From a marine actinobacterium MedAcidi-G1 (lineage in GTDB: Bacteria > Actinomycetota > Acidimicrobiia > Acidimicrobiales > MedAcidi-G1), in contig JUEM01000003.1 in the NCBI GenBank assembly GCA_000817085.1, forward strand, positions 48,881-112,880: a DNA stretch of 64,000 nucleotides. The letters run 5' to 3'. The notes under the pieces were generated by a model, which saw nothing but the letters and a program-made list of their open reading frames with translations, did not search any database and was not told the origin of the DNA. The position numbers and the translations under genes were made by a program. Below are positions 17,233-25,283 of this stretch, piece after piece; position 1 is the stretch's first letter, and each line of letters opens with the position of its first letter.

Positions 17233-18228
17233 ATGAGTATTAACGCCCGGTTCCCGACTTGGCGATCTCGTAGACTTAGGCGTACAAGCGCGATCCGAAG
17301 ATTGGTATCTGAAACACAGATTTCTGCTAACGATTTCGTTGCGCCTCTTTTCGTCAGGGAGGGTATTAAAGAAGCGCAACAAATATCTTCACTCCCAGGC
17401 GTTTTCCAACATACGCTTGAAAGCTTAAAACTTGAAGTTGATTCATTAAGAAAACTTGGGATACCAGGCGTAATTCTTTTTGGGATTCCTAAGTCGAAAG
17501 ATGAAGTGGGCTCAGGGGCTTGGGATCCAGATGGGATAGTTCAGTTAGCACTCAAAGATTTGAAAGAAAATTTTGGCGATGAGATGACGCTCATTGCAGA
17601 TCTCTGTGTTGACGAGTACACGAGTCATGGGCATTGTGGAATTTTGTCTCAAGATGGAACAGTTGATAATGATGCAACGCTTGAAATTTATAACCAGATA
17701 GCTATAGCACAAGCAGACGCTGGCGCCGACATTTGCGCACCTTCAGGAATGATGGATGGACAAGTTTCTTCGATCCGTAATGCATTAGATTCAAACAATC
17801 ATACTCAGACTATTATTCTCGCATACTCCGCTAAGTATGCCTCATCTCTTTATGGTCCGTTTAGGGACGCAGTAGATGTAACTATAAAAGATGGTGGTGA
17901 CCGTCGGGGCTACCAACAGGACTATGCAAACTCACGAGAGGCCTTAGCCGAAATTAAAGCTGATATTTCTGAAGGAGCCGACATCGTAATGGTAAAGCCA
18001 GCCTTGTCGTATTTAGATGTCATTACAAAAGCTAGATCAGAAGTAGATGTCCCAATAGCTGCTTATCACGTAAGCGGCGAGTATTCGATGGTCAAAGCAG
18101 CTGAAGCAAACGGTTGGTTAGACGGCGAATCGGTAATGATGGAACATTTATTTTCAATTAAAAGAGCAGGAGCTGACATAATACTAACCTATGCAGCAAA
18201 GCAAGCTGCCGAGATTTTACAGGGTTAA
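17233..18228 (+). CDS. hemB: Delta-aminolevulinic acid dehydratase (porphobilinogen synthase)
   Basis: 331 residues from ATG at 17233 (a TTG at 17227 is in frame but less likely). Condenses two 5-aminolaevulinates to porphobilinogen. The metal-site region reads LCVDEYTSHGHCGIL: two of the three zinc cysteines of the E. coli-type site are kept and the middle one is Asp. The Schiff-base lysines are in YSAKYASSLYGPFRDA and MVKPALSYLD. The following hemL starts directly after its stop. Confidence 0.95.
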   Translation: MSINARFPTWRSRRLRRTSAIRRLVSETQISANDFVAPLFVREGIKEAQQISSLPGVFQHTLESLKLEVDSLRKLGIPGVILFGIPKSKDEVGSGAWDPDGIVQLALKDLKENFGDEMTLIADLCVDEYTSHGHCGILSQDGTVDNDATLEIYNQIAIAQADAGADICAPSGMMDGQVSSIRNALDSNNHTQTIILAYSAKYASSLYGPFRDAVDVTIKDGGDRRGYQQDYANSREALAEIKADISEGADIVMVKPALSYLDVITKARSEVDVPIAAYHVSGEYSMVKAAEANGWLDGESVMMEHLFSIKRAGADIILTYAAKQAAEILQG

Positions 18229-19509
18229 TTGCTCGTGGTAGAAAAAAATCAAAATTTGTTTGAACGAGCAAAAAAAGTTATTCCAGGTGGTGTTAATTCA
18301 CCTGTTCGTTCATTCAGTTCTGTAGGCGGAATTCCTTATTTCGTCAGGAATGCCGAGGGTCCTTATGTTTGGGATGAAGAAGGCAACAGATACATCGATT
18401 ACGTACAGTCTTATGGGCCGATGATTTTAGGACATTCACATCCGGCAGTAATAGAAGCTATAAATAAAGCAGCATCATGTGGAACTAGTTATGGTGCTCC
18501 AACCAAGAAAGAGATTGTTCTTGCTGAGACAATCGTTGAACGAGTAAAGGGAATTGAATCAATTCGTTTTGTCAATAGTGGGACAGAAGCAACTATGACT
18601 GCGTTGAGGTTGGCAAGAGGTATTACTAAAAGATCTAAAATAATTAAATTTTCAGGCTGTTATCATGGCCATTCTGATACTTTGCTGGCAGCTGCTGGAA
18701 GTGGTGTTGCTACCCAAGGTATCTCCGGAAGCGATGGAGTTACAGAAAGCGCAGTGTTTGACACGGTAGTTGTTCCGTTTAACAAGATTCCGGAAATAGA
18801 TCAATCAATTGCTGCGGTAATTGTCGAACCGGTTGCGGCGAATATGGGTCTTGTTGAACCTAACCCAGGTTTTCTGCAAGAACTTAAAATGGCTTGCGAT
18901 TCGGCAGGTGCGCTTCTTATTTTTGACGAGGTAATAACAGGTTTTCGTTTATCCCCAGGTGGAGCTTCTAACTGGTATGACGTAATCCCTGATATATGGT
19001 GTTTCGGAAAAATTATTGGTGGCGGCTTACCGGTGGGCGCTTTTGCTGCGAGCCAAGAGGCAATGAGTTATTTGGCTCCAATCGGTGGCGTTTACCAAGC
19101 GGGAACTTTGTCAGGTAATCCTTTAGCCATGGCCGCCGGTCAGGCCACGCTTGAATTATTAGGCGACTCTGAGTATGAATATTTGGAATCAATTGCAAAT
19201 CGTTTAGCTAAAGGTTTAAAAGAAGTTGTTGCAAACAGTAGTCTCGAAATTTGTGCACCAAAAGTTGGCCCATTAATTGGGATCTTTTTCAATGATAAAA
19301 AACCAAGTAATTTTGAGGAGGTAAAACCGATAGCAGAAAACGGTTTTTACCCAGTTTTTTTTCATGGAATGCTTAAGCGTGGAGTTGCTCTAGCCCCCGG
19401 ACCGTACGAAATCCTTTTCCCAAGTTTGGCTCATACAGAAAAATTGATAGACGAAACAATTGAAATAGCCTCAGATGTCGTGAAAGAAATTTCATCCACT
19501 GGAACTTAG
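18229..19509 (+). CDS. hemL: Glutamate-1-semialdehyde 2,1-aminomutase
   Basis: 426 residues, class III aminotransferase fold. Converts glutamate-1-semialdehyde to 5-aminolaevulinate. The PLP lysine is K261 in FGKIIGGGLPVGAFA, and LLIFDEVITGFRLSPGG holds the cofactor Asp. The N-terminus FERAKKVIPGGVNSPVRSF is characteristic. The TTG at 18229 abuts the hemB stop; a GTG at 18235 is also possible. The TAG overlaps the stop of convergent pgi by 4 nt. Confidence 0.95.
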   Translation: MLVVEKNQNLFERAKKVIPGGVNSPVRSFSSVGGIPYFVRNAEGPYVWDEEGNRYIDYVQSYGPMILGHSHPAVIEAINKAASCGTSYGAPTKKEIVLAETIVERVKGIESIRFVNSGTEATMTALRLARGITKRSKIIKFSGCYHGHSDTLLAAAGSGVATQGISGSDGVTESAVFDTVVVPFNKIPEIDQSIAAVIVEPVAANMGLVEPNPGFLQELKMACDSAGALLIFDEVITGFRLSPGGASNWYDVIPDIWCFGKIIGGGLPVGAFAASQEAMSYLAPIGGVYQAGTLSGNPLAMAAGQATLELLGDSEYEYLESIANRLAKGLKEVVANSSLEICAPKVGPLIGIFFNDKKPSNFEEVKPIAENGFYPVFFHGMLKRGVALAPGPYEILFPSLAHTEKLIDETIEIASDVVKEISSTGT

Positions 19510-21119
19510 GTATCTCTGAAAATTTTAAATTTTTCCATCAGTTTTCCACTAGAAGAATTTCTCTCAACCATATTTTCTGGGGATGAAATTTCGTTCATCT
19601 CAAGCTCTATGTCAATTGCAATGTTTTTACCTGATTCAACTCCCCATTGATCGAAAGGATTTACACCCCAAACAACTCCAGAAGCAACAGTTCGATGTTC
19701 ATACAATGCAAGTAACTGCCCGAGAATGAAAGGTGTAAGTTTTGGAGCCAAGATGATCGTCGATGGGCGATTACCTTCTAATTTTTTGTCAAGTATTAAA
19801 TCTTTTTCTTGAGTATCAGAACCAAAGGCTAGAGCCTCAGCTTGAGCGAGCAAGTTCGCAAAAAGGCTATTTTGTTGCTCTTGATGGGTGTGATTATACG
19901 AGCTAGAGAATCCCAGCATTTCGCAAGGAACTACGTCAGTACCTTGATGTAGAAATTGGAAAAATGCATGTTGACTTTCGGTTCCTGTAGCTCCCCAAAT
20001 CACCGAACCGACTGAGCTGCCAAACTCGTGTCCATCCTTTCGGATGTTTTTCCCCAAGCTTTCCATCATAAGTTGCTGTAAATAGGCTGGAAAGTATGAC
20101 ATCTGACTGCTGTAAGGAATTACTGCCATCGTTGGATAATTAAGAAATGATCGATTCCATACATCGATTAGTGAAAGAAGTAAAGTGCCATTTGATTCGA
20201 AAGGTTCAGAAAGGGTTTTGTGATCGATTTTGTTCATTCCTGACAGAAAGTGAAAAAATTCATCCGGTCCTATCGAGATCATAAGGACTAGCCCTGCTGC
20301 GGAAGACAGCGAGAATCTTCCTCCAACCCAATCAGGCAAATCAAAAATCATAGTTTCTTCGATTCCTAAATTGGTAGCTTTTTCTCTAAAGCTCGTAATA
20401 CCAACAAGATGTTTTGGTAATCCCGCAGCGCCGATTGAGTCTTGAAGCCATTCCTTTGCATTTTTCATTAATACGAGAGTTTCCTTTGTATTAAATGATT
20501 TCGAAGTTATTACAAAAATTGTTGTTTCGGGATTTAGTCCGTTAAGAGTTTCGTCTAGATCTAGGGGGTCAATACTTGAACAGAATCTGATTGTTATTTC
20601 TCTATGAGCAAATTTTGAAAGCGTTTTGTAGGCCATTGAGGATCCTAAACTTGACCCACCAATTCCTAAGGCAACTACAGACGTGATGGGTGCCCCTGTT
20701 GACCCTAATAATTTTTTATTCCGAATACAGTGAGAAAATTCTTCCATTTTTTCTAAAGTCTCAGTAATTTCCGGAATGATATTTTTCCCTTCAATTAGAA
20801 TTTTTGAATCTTTGGGGGCACGTAGTGCAGTATGAAGAACAGGTTTTTGCTCAGTCCAATTAACTGGATTGCCTGCCACCATTTCTGAGAAAAATTTATT
20901 AATTTTGCTTTCTTCTGCAAGATTAGCAAGGAGCTCAATTGTGGTTGAATCGATTAGTTGTTTAGAAAGGTCTATCCAAAGGTCTCCAAATGCTATGGAA
21001 AAATCACTTCCTCTATTTGGATTTTCATTAAAAAGGTCGATAAGAGATTTTTTAGAAATCCTGTTTCGATGCTCTTCGAGACTAGACACAGTTTGATTTT
21101 TAATAGAAGAAGAATGCAT
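19506..21119 (-). CDS. pgi: Glucose-6-phosphate isomerase
   Basis: 537 residues, glycolysis/gluconeogenesis. Interconverts glucose-6-phosphate and fructose-6-phosphate in the cytoplasm. Visible signatures are VVALGIGGSSLGSSMAYKTL, FVITSKSFNTKETLVLM (phosphate binding), LPDWVGGRFSLSSAAG, and GATGTESQHAFFQFLHQG (active-site region). Length is that of ordinary bacterial Pgi. It is transcribed toward hemL and their stop codons overlap (19506-19509), leaving no room for a terminator between them. Confidence 0.95.
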   Translation of the reverse strand: MHSSSIKNQTVSSLEEHRNRISKKSLIDLFNENPNRGSDFSIAFGDLWIDLSKQLIDSTTIELLANLAEESKINKFFSEMVAGNPVNWTEQKPVLHTALRAPKDSKILIEGKNIIPEITETLEKMEEFSHCIRNKKLLGSTGAPITSVVALGIGGSSLGSSMAYKTLSKFAHREITIRFCSSIDPLDLDETLNGLNPETTIFVITSKSFNTKETLVLMKNAKEWLQDSIGAAGLPKHLVGITSFREKATNLGIEETMIFDLPDWVGGRFSLSSAAGLVLMISIGPDEFFHFLSGMNKIDHKTLSEPFESNGTLLLSLIDVWNRSFLNYPTMAVIPYSSQMSYFPAYLQQLMMESLGKNIRKDGHEFGSSVGSVIWGATGTESQHAFFQFLHQGTDVVPCEMLGFSSSYNHTHQEQQNSLFANLLAQAEALAFGSDTQEKDLILDKKLEGNRPSTIILAPKLTPFILGQLLALYEHRTVASGVVWGVNPFDQWGVESGKNIAIDIELEMNEISSPENMVERNSSSGKLMEKFKIFRDT

Positions 21120-21191
21120 ACAGTTATTCTCACTGGTTTCTCAGTCCAAAACTATTAAAAAACAAACTTTTAGAAAATAACAATAATTCTT

Positions 21192-22457
21192 TTAGTCGTT
21201 AACCTTTTGTTCAGGGATCATTCGAACGATTGAGGCAATAGCGCTATACGCAGCTTCATCTAAACCTTTATCTGTTTCTTTCATTAGATTCGCCATAACT
21301 TTTAGTGCCCATTCCATTAACGTTTGCGATCGCATTCCAATTCTTGTTAGTTCTCTGATTAAAGTTGGGTTGCCGATAATTTTTGCAAACAATCTTGCCA
21401 CTTTGAAATATAAGCCATATTCCTCATTGAGTAGGTCAGGGTAACGTTCAAGGACAGAGTTATCTTTTTGAGTGTTAGCTTCTGCGAAAAGGGAAGCGGC
21501 TAATCGACCTGTTTCATATGCATAGTCGATACCTTCACCGTTGAAAGGATTAACTGAACCCGCTGCATCACCGACTAATAACCAGTTGTGACCTGCTTTT
21601 GGTCCCACTGATCCCGCCATTGGGAGACGTCCACCTGTGGGTGGCTCGATTGGTTCGAGAGGGTTTATCTGCCAGTAGTCAGGAAGTGTTAATGCAAACT
21701 CATTAAATAGATGAGTTGTATTTATATTTTTGTAATCTCTAAAAGTAGAAAGAAGACCTATGCCAACATTTATGGTTCCATTCCCGACTGGAAATATCCA
21801 ACCATAACCAGGCATTGAGTTTCCATTTCTGTCTTTAACGTCTAGAGCAGATTCAATCCACGGTTCTTTATCTAAAGGGCTTTCAAAATAACCTCTTATA
21901 GCCATTCCCATTGGGTAACTTTTATCTCTGTTGCTACCTAACGATCTGCTAAAACGAGAATTTGCCCCATCAGCCACAGCGATAAATTTTGCTTTAAATT
22001 TAATTTCTTCACCACTTGAGTGATCTGTGACCAAGGCACCTTCAATCCCCATATCGCTCTTATTCAGAGGCGTGGTTGCTTCCATCCCTTCAAATAAATC
22101 AGCACCTGCTTCTACCGCGTTTTTAACCACCAGCGTGTCTAGATCGCATCTTCTTACGACGTACCCATAGGACGGAAAGGTAGGGTGATCCGGCCACTTC
22201 ATTTCAATGCTCCTGTCGTGAGCTATAGCGCGGAGTCCATCGTACTTATGGTAAACCTCGAGTTCTTTTTCTAAATTCATTTCAGACAACTGATGAACAG
22301 CTCTAGGTGTAAGACCGTCACCACAAGTTTTTTGTCGGGGAAAGATTTTTTTCTCGATTATCGCAGTTCTAAGGCCGGCGGACGCTGCCCAATACGCAGT
22401 AGCTGCACCTGCCGGGCCTCCTCCGATTACTAATAGGTCGTAAGATTTTTCTGACAT
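21192..22457 (-). CDS. Geranylgeranyl-reductase-family FAD oxidoreductase (menaquinone reductase-like)
   Basis: 421 residues. FAD-binding GGGPAGAATAYWAASAGL at the N-terminus, then KTCGDGLTPRAVHQL, the diagnostic CGDGLxPRAV box of the family that reduces isoprenoid chains. LLVGDAAGSVNPFNGEGIDY near residue 290 is the second FAD motif. Family members reduce geranylgeranyl groups of lipids or the menaquinone side chain (MenJ). Position beside the cytochrome bc genes favours a menaquinone substrate, but this is inference. Confidence 0.87.
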   Translation of the reverse strand: MSEKSYDLLVIGGGPAGAATAYWAASAGLRTAIIEKKIFPRQKTCGDGLTPRAVHQLSEMNLEKELEVYHKYDGLRAIAHDRSIEMKWPDHPTFPSYGYVVRRCDLDTLVVKNAVEAGADLFEGMEATTPLNKSDMGIEGALVTDHSSGEEIKFKAKFIAVADGANSRFSRSLGSNRDKSYPMGMAIRGYFESPLDKEPWIESALDVKDRNGNSMPGYGWIFPVGNGTINVGIGLLSTFRDYKNINTTHLFNEFALTLPDYWQINPLEPIEPPTGGRLPMAGSVGPKAGHNWLLVGDAAGSVNPFNGEGIDYAYETGRLAASLFAEANTQKDNSVLERYPDLLNEEYGLYFKVARLFAKIIGNPTLIRELTRIGMRSQTLMEWALKVMANLMKETDKGLDEAAYSAIASIVRMIPEQKVND

Positions 22458-22506
22458 TTATCCAAGTTTTCAGTAAGAGAAATTCAAATTGCGAATTGTA
22501 GACAAC

Positions 22507-23265
22507 TTATGAATGGGTGCTTTCAATAATTTCACTTATTTCCGATGCGGTAACAGTTTCCGCATCAAAATACATATCAAGGTCCATTTCACTGGTTTCG
22601 ATTATATGGTCCAGTTCTTCTGCGTAAATAAGAGCTTCTTCTGAATTTCCAAAAACGGCTCGTTCATGTAAAACAACGCTCATGAGTTCTTCTGCATTTA
22701 GAACGTCGGCAAAAGCTGGCATACCTCCAGCTACTATCCGGCCTCTTTCAGGAGATCCGTAGGTATTACCCACTCCGAAACCATCAGAACCTTTTGCAAT
22801 CCACTCGACCATGTCTGCCATATAAGGGAAAGTAATTAAAACTTCACCATCAGCTAATTTGTACCCTGCACCACCACCACCATTAGCACCGTGACAAGAC
22901 GAGCAACGTTGTTCATATATTTCTGCTCCATGTTGGAGAACTCCAGTAGCTTCAACGGTCGGACGTTCAAGAGTTCCCACATAAATAACTGCCCAGATCG
23001 GAAGACAAAGTAAAGCTGATGCTGCCCACCAAGGAATCTTGTCTCTATTTTTTGCTGCATTTACGTAGGGTGGATCTTCTACAACAATCTTAGTTTCTTC
23101 TACTTTTTCAGTTGAGGTCTCAACTGGTGAGGCAGTTTCAGATGCAGGAGCAGTGCTTTGTGACTCTTCTAAATCTGATGAAGTATCACCCGAAGGTGCT
23201 TGACCCGTCATTCTTTCGCGCGCACTTTTAGATCGCTTTAAAAGATGTTCTGGTATTTCGACCAA
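22507..23265 (-). CDS. Membrane-anchored monohaem cytochrome c
   Basis: 252 residues: a cytoplasmic, Ser/Thr/Glu-rich N-terminal tail of about 75 residues, one membrane helix (about 78-97, WWAASALLCLPIWAVIYVG), and an exported class I cytochrome c domain with haem site RCSSCHGANG (Cys121, Cys124, His125) and probable axial Met in VAGGMPAFADVLN. The tail opens with MVEIPEHLLKRSKSAR, almost identical to the start of the cytochrome b C-terminal subunit encoded divergently at 25284. TTG start with a GGAGA site 5 nt upstream. It probably passes electrons from the bc complex to an oxidase. Confidence 0.85.
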   Translation of the reverse strand: MVEIPEHLLKRSKSARERMTGQAPSGDTSSDLEESQSTAPASETASPVETSTEKVEETKIVVEDPPYVNAAKNRDKIPWWAASALLCLPIWAVIYVGTLERPTVEATGVLQHGAEIYEQRCSSCHGANGGGGAGYKLADGEVLITFPYMADMVEWIAKGSDGFGVGNTYGSPERGRIVAGGMPAFADVLNAEELMSVVLHERAVFGNSEEALIYAEELDHIIETSEMDLDMYFDAETVTASEISEIIESTHS

Positions 23266-23317
23266 TGTTTTCTCCGGATTTATTTCTAGATATCTAAGTT
23301 TAAAAGTTTTTAACCGA

Positions 23318-23337
23318 TGACGGCAGGATAGCCGTCA
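23318..23337. repeat. Inverted repeat in 5' region of the cytochrome c gene
   Basis: TGACGGC - AGGATA - GCCGTCA: 7-bp perfect arms with a 6-nt loop. It sits 53-72 nt upstream of the TTG of the minus-strand cytochrome c gene and could be an operator or a leader hairpin. No T-run follows it on either strand, so a terminator is unlikely. Confidence 0.45.
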
Positions 23338-23502
23338 CGAAGGTCGACATGACATTGATACCCATTTTATTTTCTACTTTTGGTTTTGAGTGCAAAGCAT
23401 TTTTCTTATTTTTGAAGCTATAAAAACTTTGGATGGTTTGATGGAAAGTGTTGCGGTTAGTGCGCTCGATACTCAGCCAACCTGTAAGATGGTTATAAGA
23501 GT

Positions 23503-23520
23503 TTGTGCAATTTTTCACAA
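23503..23520. promoter_or_regulatory. Candidate Rex operator
   Basis: TTGTGCAATTTTTCACAA matches the Rex consensus TTGTGAANNNNTTCACAA at 13 of 14 defined positions (only the sixth base differs), with the exact 4-nt spacer. It lies 51 nt upstream of the first bc-operon gene, just after a TATAAG -10-like sequence, where a bound repressor would block transcription. rex is encoded in the same window at 13527. The consensus is established for actinobacterial Rex; binding here is inferred. Confidence 0.75.
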
Positions 23521-23571
23521 AGTTTTCGCAATTATAAAACCCAGTAAAGACTTGAGAGAGGAAAAGTTCGA

Positions 23572-24027
23572 ATGGTCGCATTCGCCGTGTCGATAATCGC
23601 AACGGTGATCCTCGTATGGGGCTTCTACGCATACTTAAAACGCTGTCCAATTGACAAAGAATTTACTTGGGGCGAAGCAATGCTTTTTGCTACTTACGTA
23701 TTTTTTATCTTATTTTGGGTCTATGGAGTAGTGCCGCATCAGTGGCTTACTTGGGCTGACAGTGAGTTAAATTGGCGTCCCGATCGTTTCATTGTTGGGC
23801 CTGAGCTTCCATGGACAGGTGACCAAGGAATAGTCGAATGGGCTCTGCCTTTTACTATGACCTATCTAGTAATACGTGATGTGATTGCAGTATTGATTTA
23901 TGGGGTTGCTTTGGCCGGCAACGTAGTTTGTTGGCGACATTGGCAGAATCGAGGAGTTGAAAAAGAGGAAGTAGAAGATACTTCTGAGTACGGAAGACCG
24001 CTTATAAAAGAGGGAGTAGGCATATGA
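23572..24027 (+). CDS. Unrecognised three-helix membrane protein of the bc operon
   Basis: 151 residues with three hydrophobic segments (about 3-22, 36-56 and 98-124) and a Trp-rich extracytoplasmic stretch (VVPHQWLTWADSELNW). The C-terminal tail is charged. I do not recognise a family. It is the first gene after the Rex site, has a GAGAGGAAAAG ribosome site, and overlaps the ferredoxin gene by 4 nt (ATGA), so it is likely an accessory subunit or assembly factor of the quinol:cytochrome c reductase. No haem or cysteine motif is present. Confidence 0.7.
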   Translation: MVAFAVSIIATVILVWGFYAYLKRCPIDKEFTWGEAMLFATYVFFILFWVYGVVPHQWLTWADSELNWRPDRFIVGPELPWTGDQGIVEWALPFTMTYLVIRDVIAVLIYGVALAGNVVCWRHWQNRGVEKEEVEDTSEYGRPLIKEGVGI

Positions 24028-24440
24028 GCGTTACCGATGCCAACCCACCTCATCCGACTTTTGTTGATGATTATGTCCTGCATGAGGTAGATAAAGAGTG
24101 GCTTGAAGCAGCTATTAAACCTAAACAATTTATCCATATCGATCAATCAGAGTGCATTATGTGCGAAGGCTGCGTAGATATTTGTCCATGGAAGTGCATT
24201 CACATGGTAAGTACAGATGCAGTAGCTGATTCAGTGGGCACCGAAATCCCAGGAAGAGATCCAAGTGACAAAGTAATTTTCACAATTGATGACGATGTTT
24301 GCACTCGCTGCGCACTTTGTGTAGACAGATGTCCAACAGGTGTGATTATTTTAGGAAAGTTGACAGATGCGCCTCCGGAAGGTGATGGCCACCAGAGAAC
24401 AACGAGTCATGGTTATGGTTACGGAATGCGTTTGGCATGA
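24024..24440 (+). CDS. 2x[4Fe-4S] ferredoxin
   Basis: 138 residues with two cluster motifs CIMCEGCVDICPWKCI (about residues 47-62) and CTRCALCVDRCPTGVI (about 93-108), each C-x2-C-x2-C-x3-C-P, so two low-potential [4Fe-4S] clusters are expected. The N-terminal 45 residues and the roughly 40-residue linker between motifs are unusual for a plain bacterial ferredoxin. No membrane segment. It sits inside the cytochrome b operon, overlapping the upstream gene by 4 nt and followed by cytochrome b after 40 nt, so it may exchange electrons with the b6-type complex or with the NADH-module-free complex I. Confidence 0.9.
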   Translation: MSVTDANPPHPTFVDDYVLHEVDKEWLEAAIKPKQFIHIDQSECIMCEGCVDICPWKCIHMVSTDAVADSVGTEIPGRDPSDKVIFTIDDDVCTRCALCVDRCPTGVIILGKLTDAPPEGDGHQRTTSHGYGYGMRLA

Positions 24441-24480
24441 TTATAAATAAAACTAAGAAAGTATTAGAGGGAGTGAAATA

Positions 24481-25269
24481 ATGGCTGAGACAAACGGCGA
24501 TAAAGCCGCCGGTCAGGCATTAAAAGAGAAGCTAGGACAAGTAGGAGACAAAGTCCAAGATTCGCAAACTTGGGCCGCTATTTTTAGGCCTGGTTCGATT
24601 TTCAGAAAGGGCTATTCAGACAGTCCAAGAAATCGTTCATATGTAATAATGAACAGCGTCCTTTATCACCTGCATCCTGTAAAGGTAAAGCGTCATGCTG
24701 TAAAGGTCAGTTACACGCTTTGTCTGGGTGGCTTGAGTTTTTTCTTGTTTATTTTCTTGACAGTCACAGGAATTTTTCTAATGTTTTTCTATCGACCGAC
24801 TGCCGCTCAGGCTTGGGATGACATCCAGACTCTGCAAACAGCAGTCGGTTTTGGACTCCTAGTTAGAAACATGCATCGCTGGGGAGCCCATTTGATGGTT
24901 TTGACGGTTTTCTTGCATATGGCACGTGTTTTCTATCATGGTGCATACAAACCTCCAAGGGAATTCAACTGGGTTATCGGTGTTATTTTGTTGACACTTA
25001 CGCTGCTGTTGTCTTTCACTGGATATTTGTTGCCTTGGGACCAGCTGGCGCTTTGGGCAGTGACCGTTGGAACTAACATGATGGGCTACACACCTGTTTT
25101 TGGAGAACAGGTAAGATTTGTTCTTCTCGGAGGTGTGGAGATTGGTACTGACACTCTTCTGCGTTGGTACACGCTTCATGTTCTAATGCTGCCCTTTGTT
25201 TTAGTAATCTTTCTTGCTATTCATTTTTGGCGTGTCCGAAAAGATGGCGGAATTTCAGGACCTCTTTAG
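24481..25269 (+). CDS. Cytochrome b6-type subunit (N-terminal half of cytochrome b)
   Basis: 262 residues with four membrane helices. Haem-b ligands are the paired histidines of [19 protein letters not shown] (14 apart) and [19 protein letters not shown] (15 apart); the second spacing and the terminus [10 protein letters not shown] are those of plastid/cyanobacterial cytochrome b6 rather than mitochondrial cytochrome b. Cys81 in [10 protein letters not shown] aligns with Cys35 of b6, which binds the extra haem ci covalently. The remaining half of cytochrome b is encoded by the next gene. ATG at 24481 follows a GAGGGAG ribosome site. It oxidises menaquinol at the positive side and reduces it at the negative side. 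Confidence 0.92.
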   Translation: MAETNGDKAAGQALKEKLGQVGDKVQDSQTWAAIFRPGSIFRKGYSDSPRNRSYVIMNSVLYHLHPVKVKRHAVKVSYTLCLGGLSFFLFIFLTVTGIFLMFFYRPTAAQAWDDIQTLQTAVGFGLLVRNMHRWGAHLMVLTVFLHMARVFYHGAYKPPREFNWVIGVILLTLTLLLSFTGYLLPWDQLALWAVTVGTNMMGYTPVFGEQVRFVLLGGVEIGTDTLLRWYTLHVLMLPFVLVIFLAIHFWRVRKDGGISGPL

Positions 25270-25283
25270 GTCGAGGATAAAAA

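Larger units (their letters stand above)
23266..23571. other. Divergent intergenic region between cytochrome c gene and bc/complex I block
   Basis: 306 nt separating oppositely oriented respiratory genes. It holds a 7-bp perfect inverted repeat (23318-23337), a TATAAG -10-like hexamer (23494-23499), a Rex-type palindrome (23503-23520) and a purine-rich ribosome site GAGAGGAAAAG before the first bc-operon gene. Short open frames here on both strands show no family resemblance and I leave them out. Confidence 0.6.

Noticed and set aside
23300..23650. Open frames on both strands in the divergent intergenic region
   Set aside because: They run through the Rex site and the start of the first bc-operon gene and show no family resemblance.
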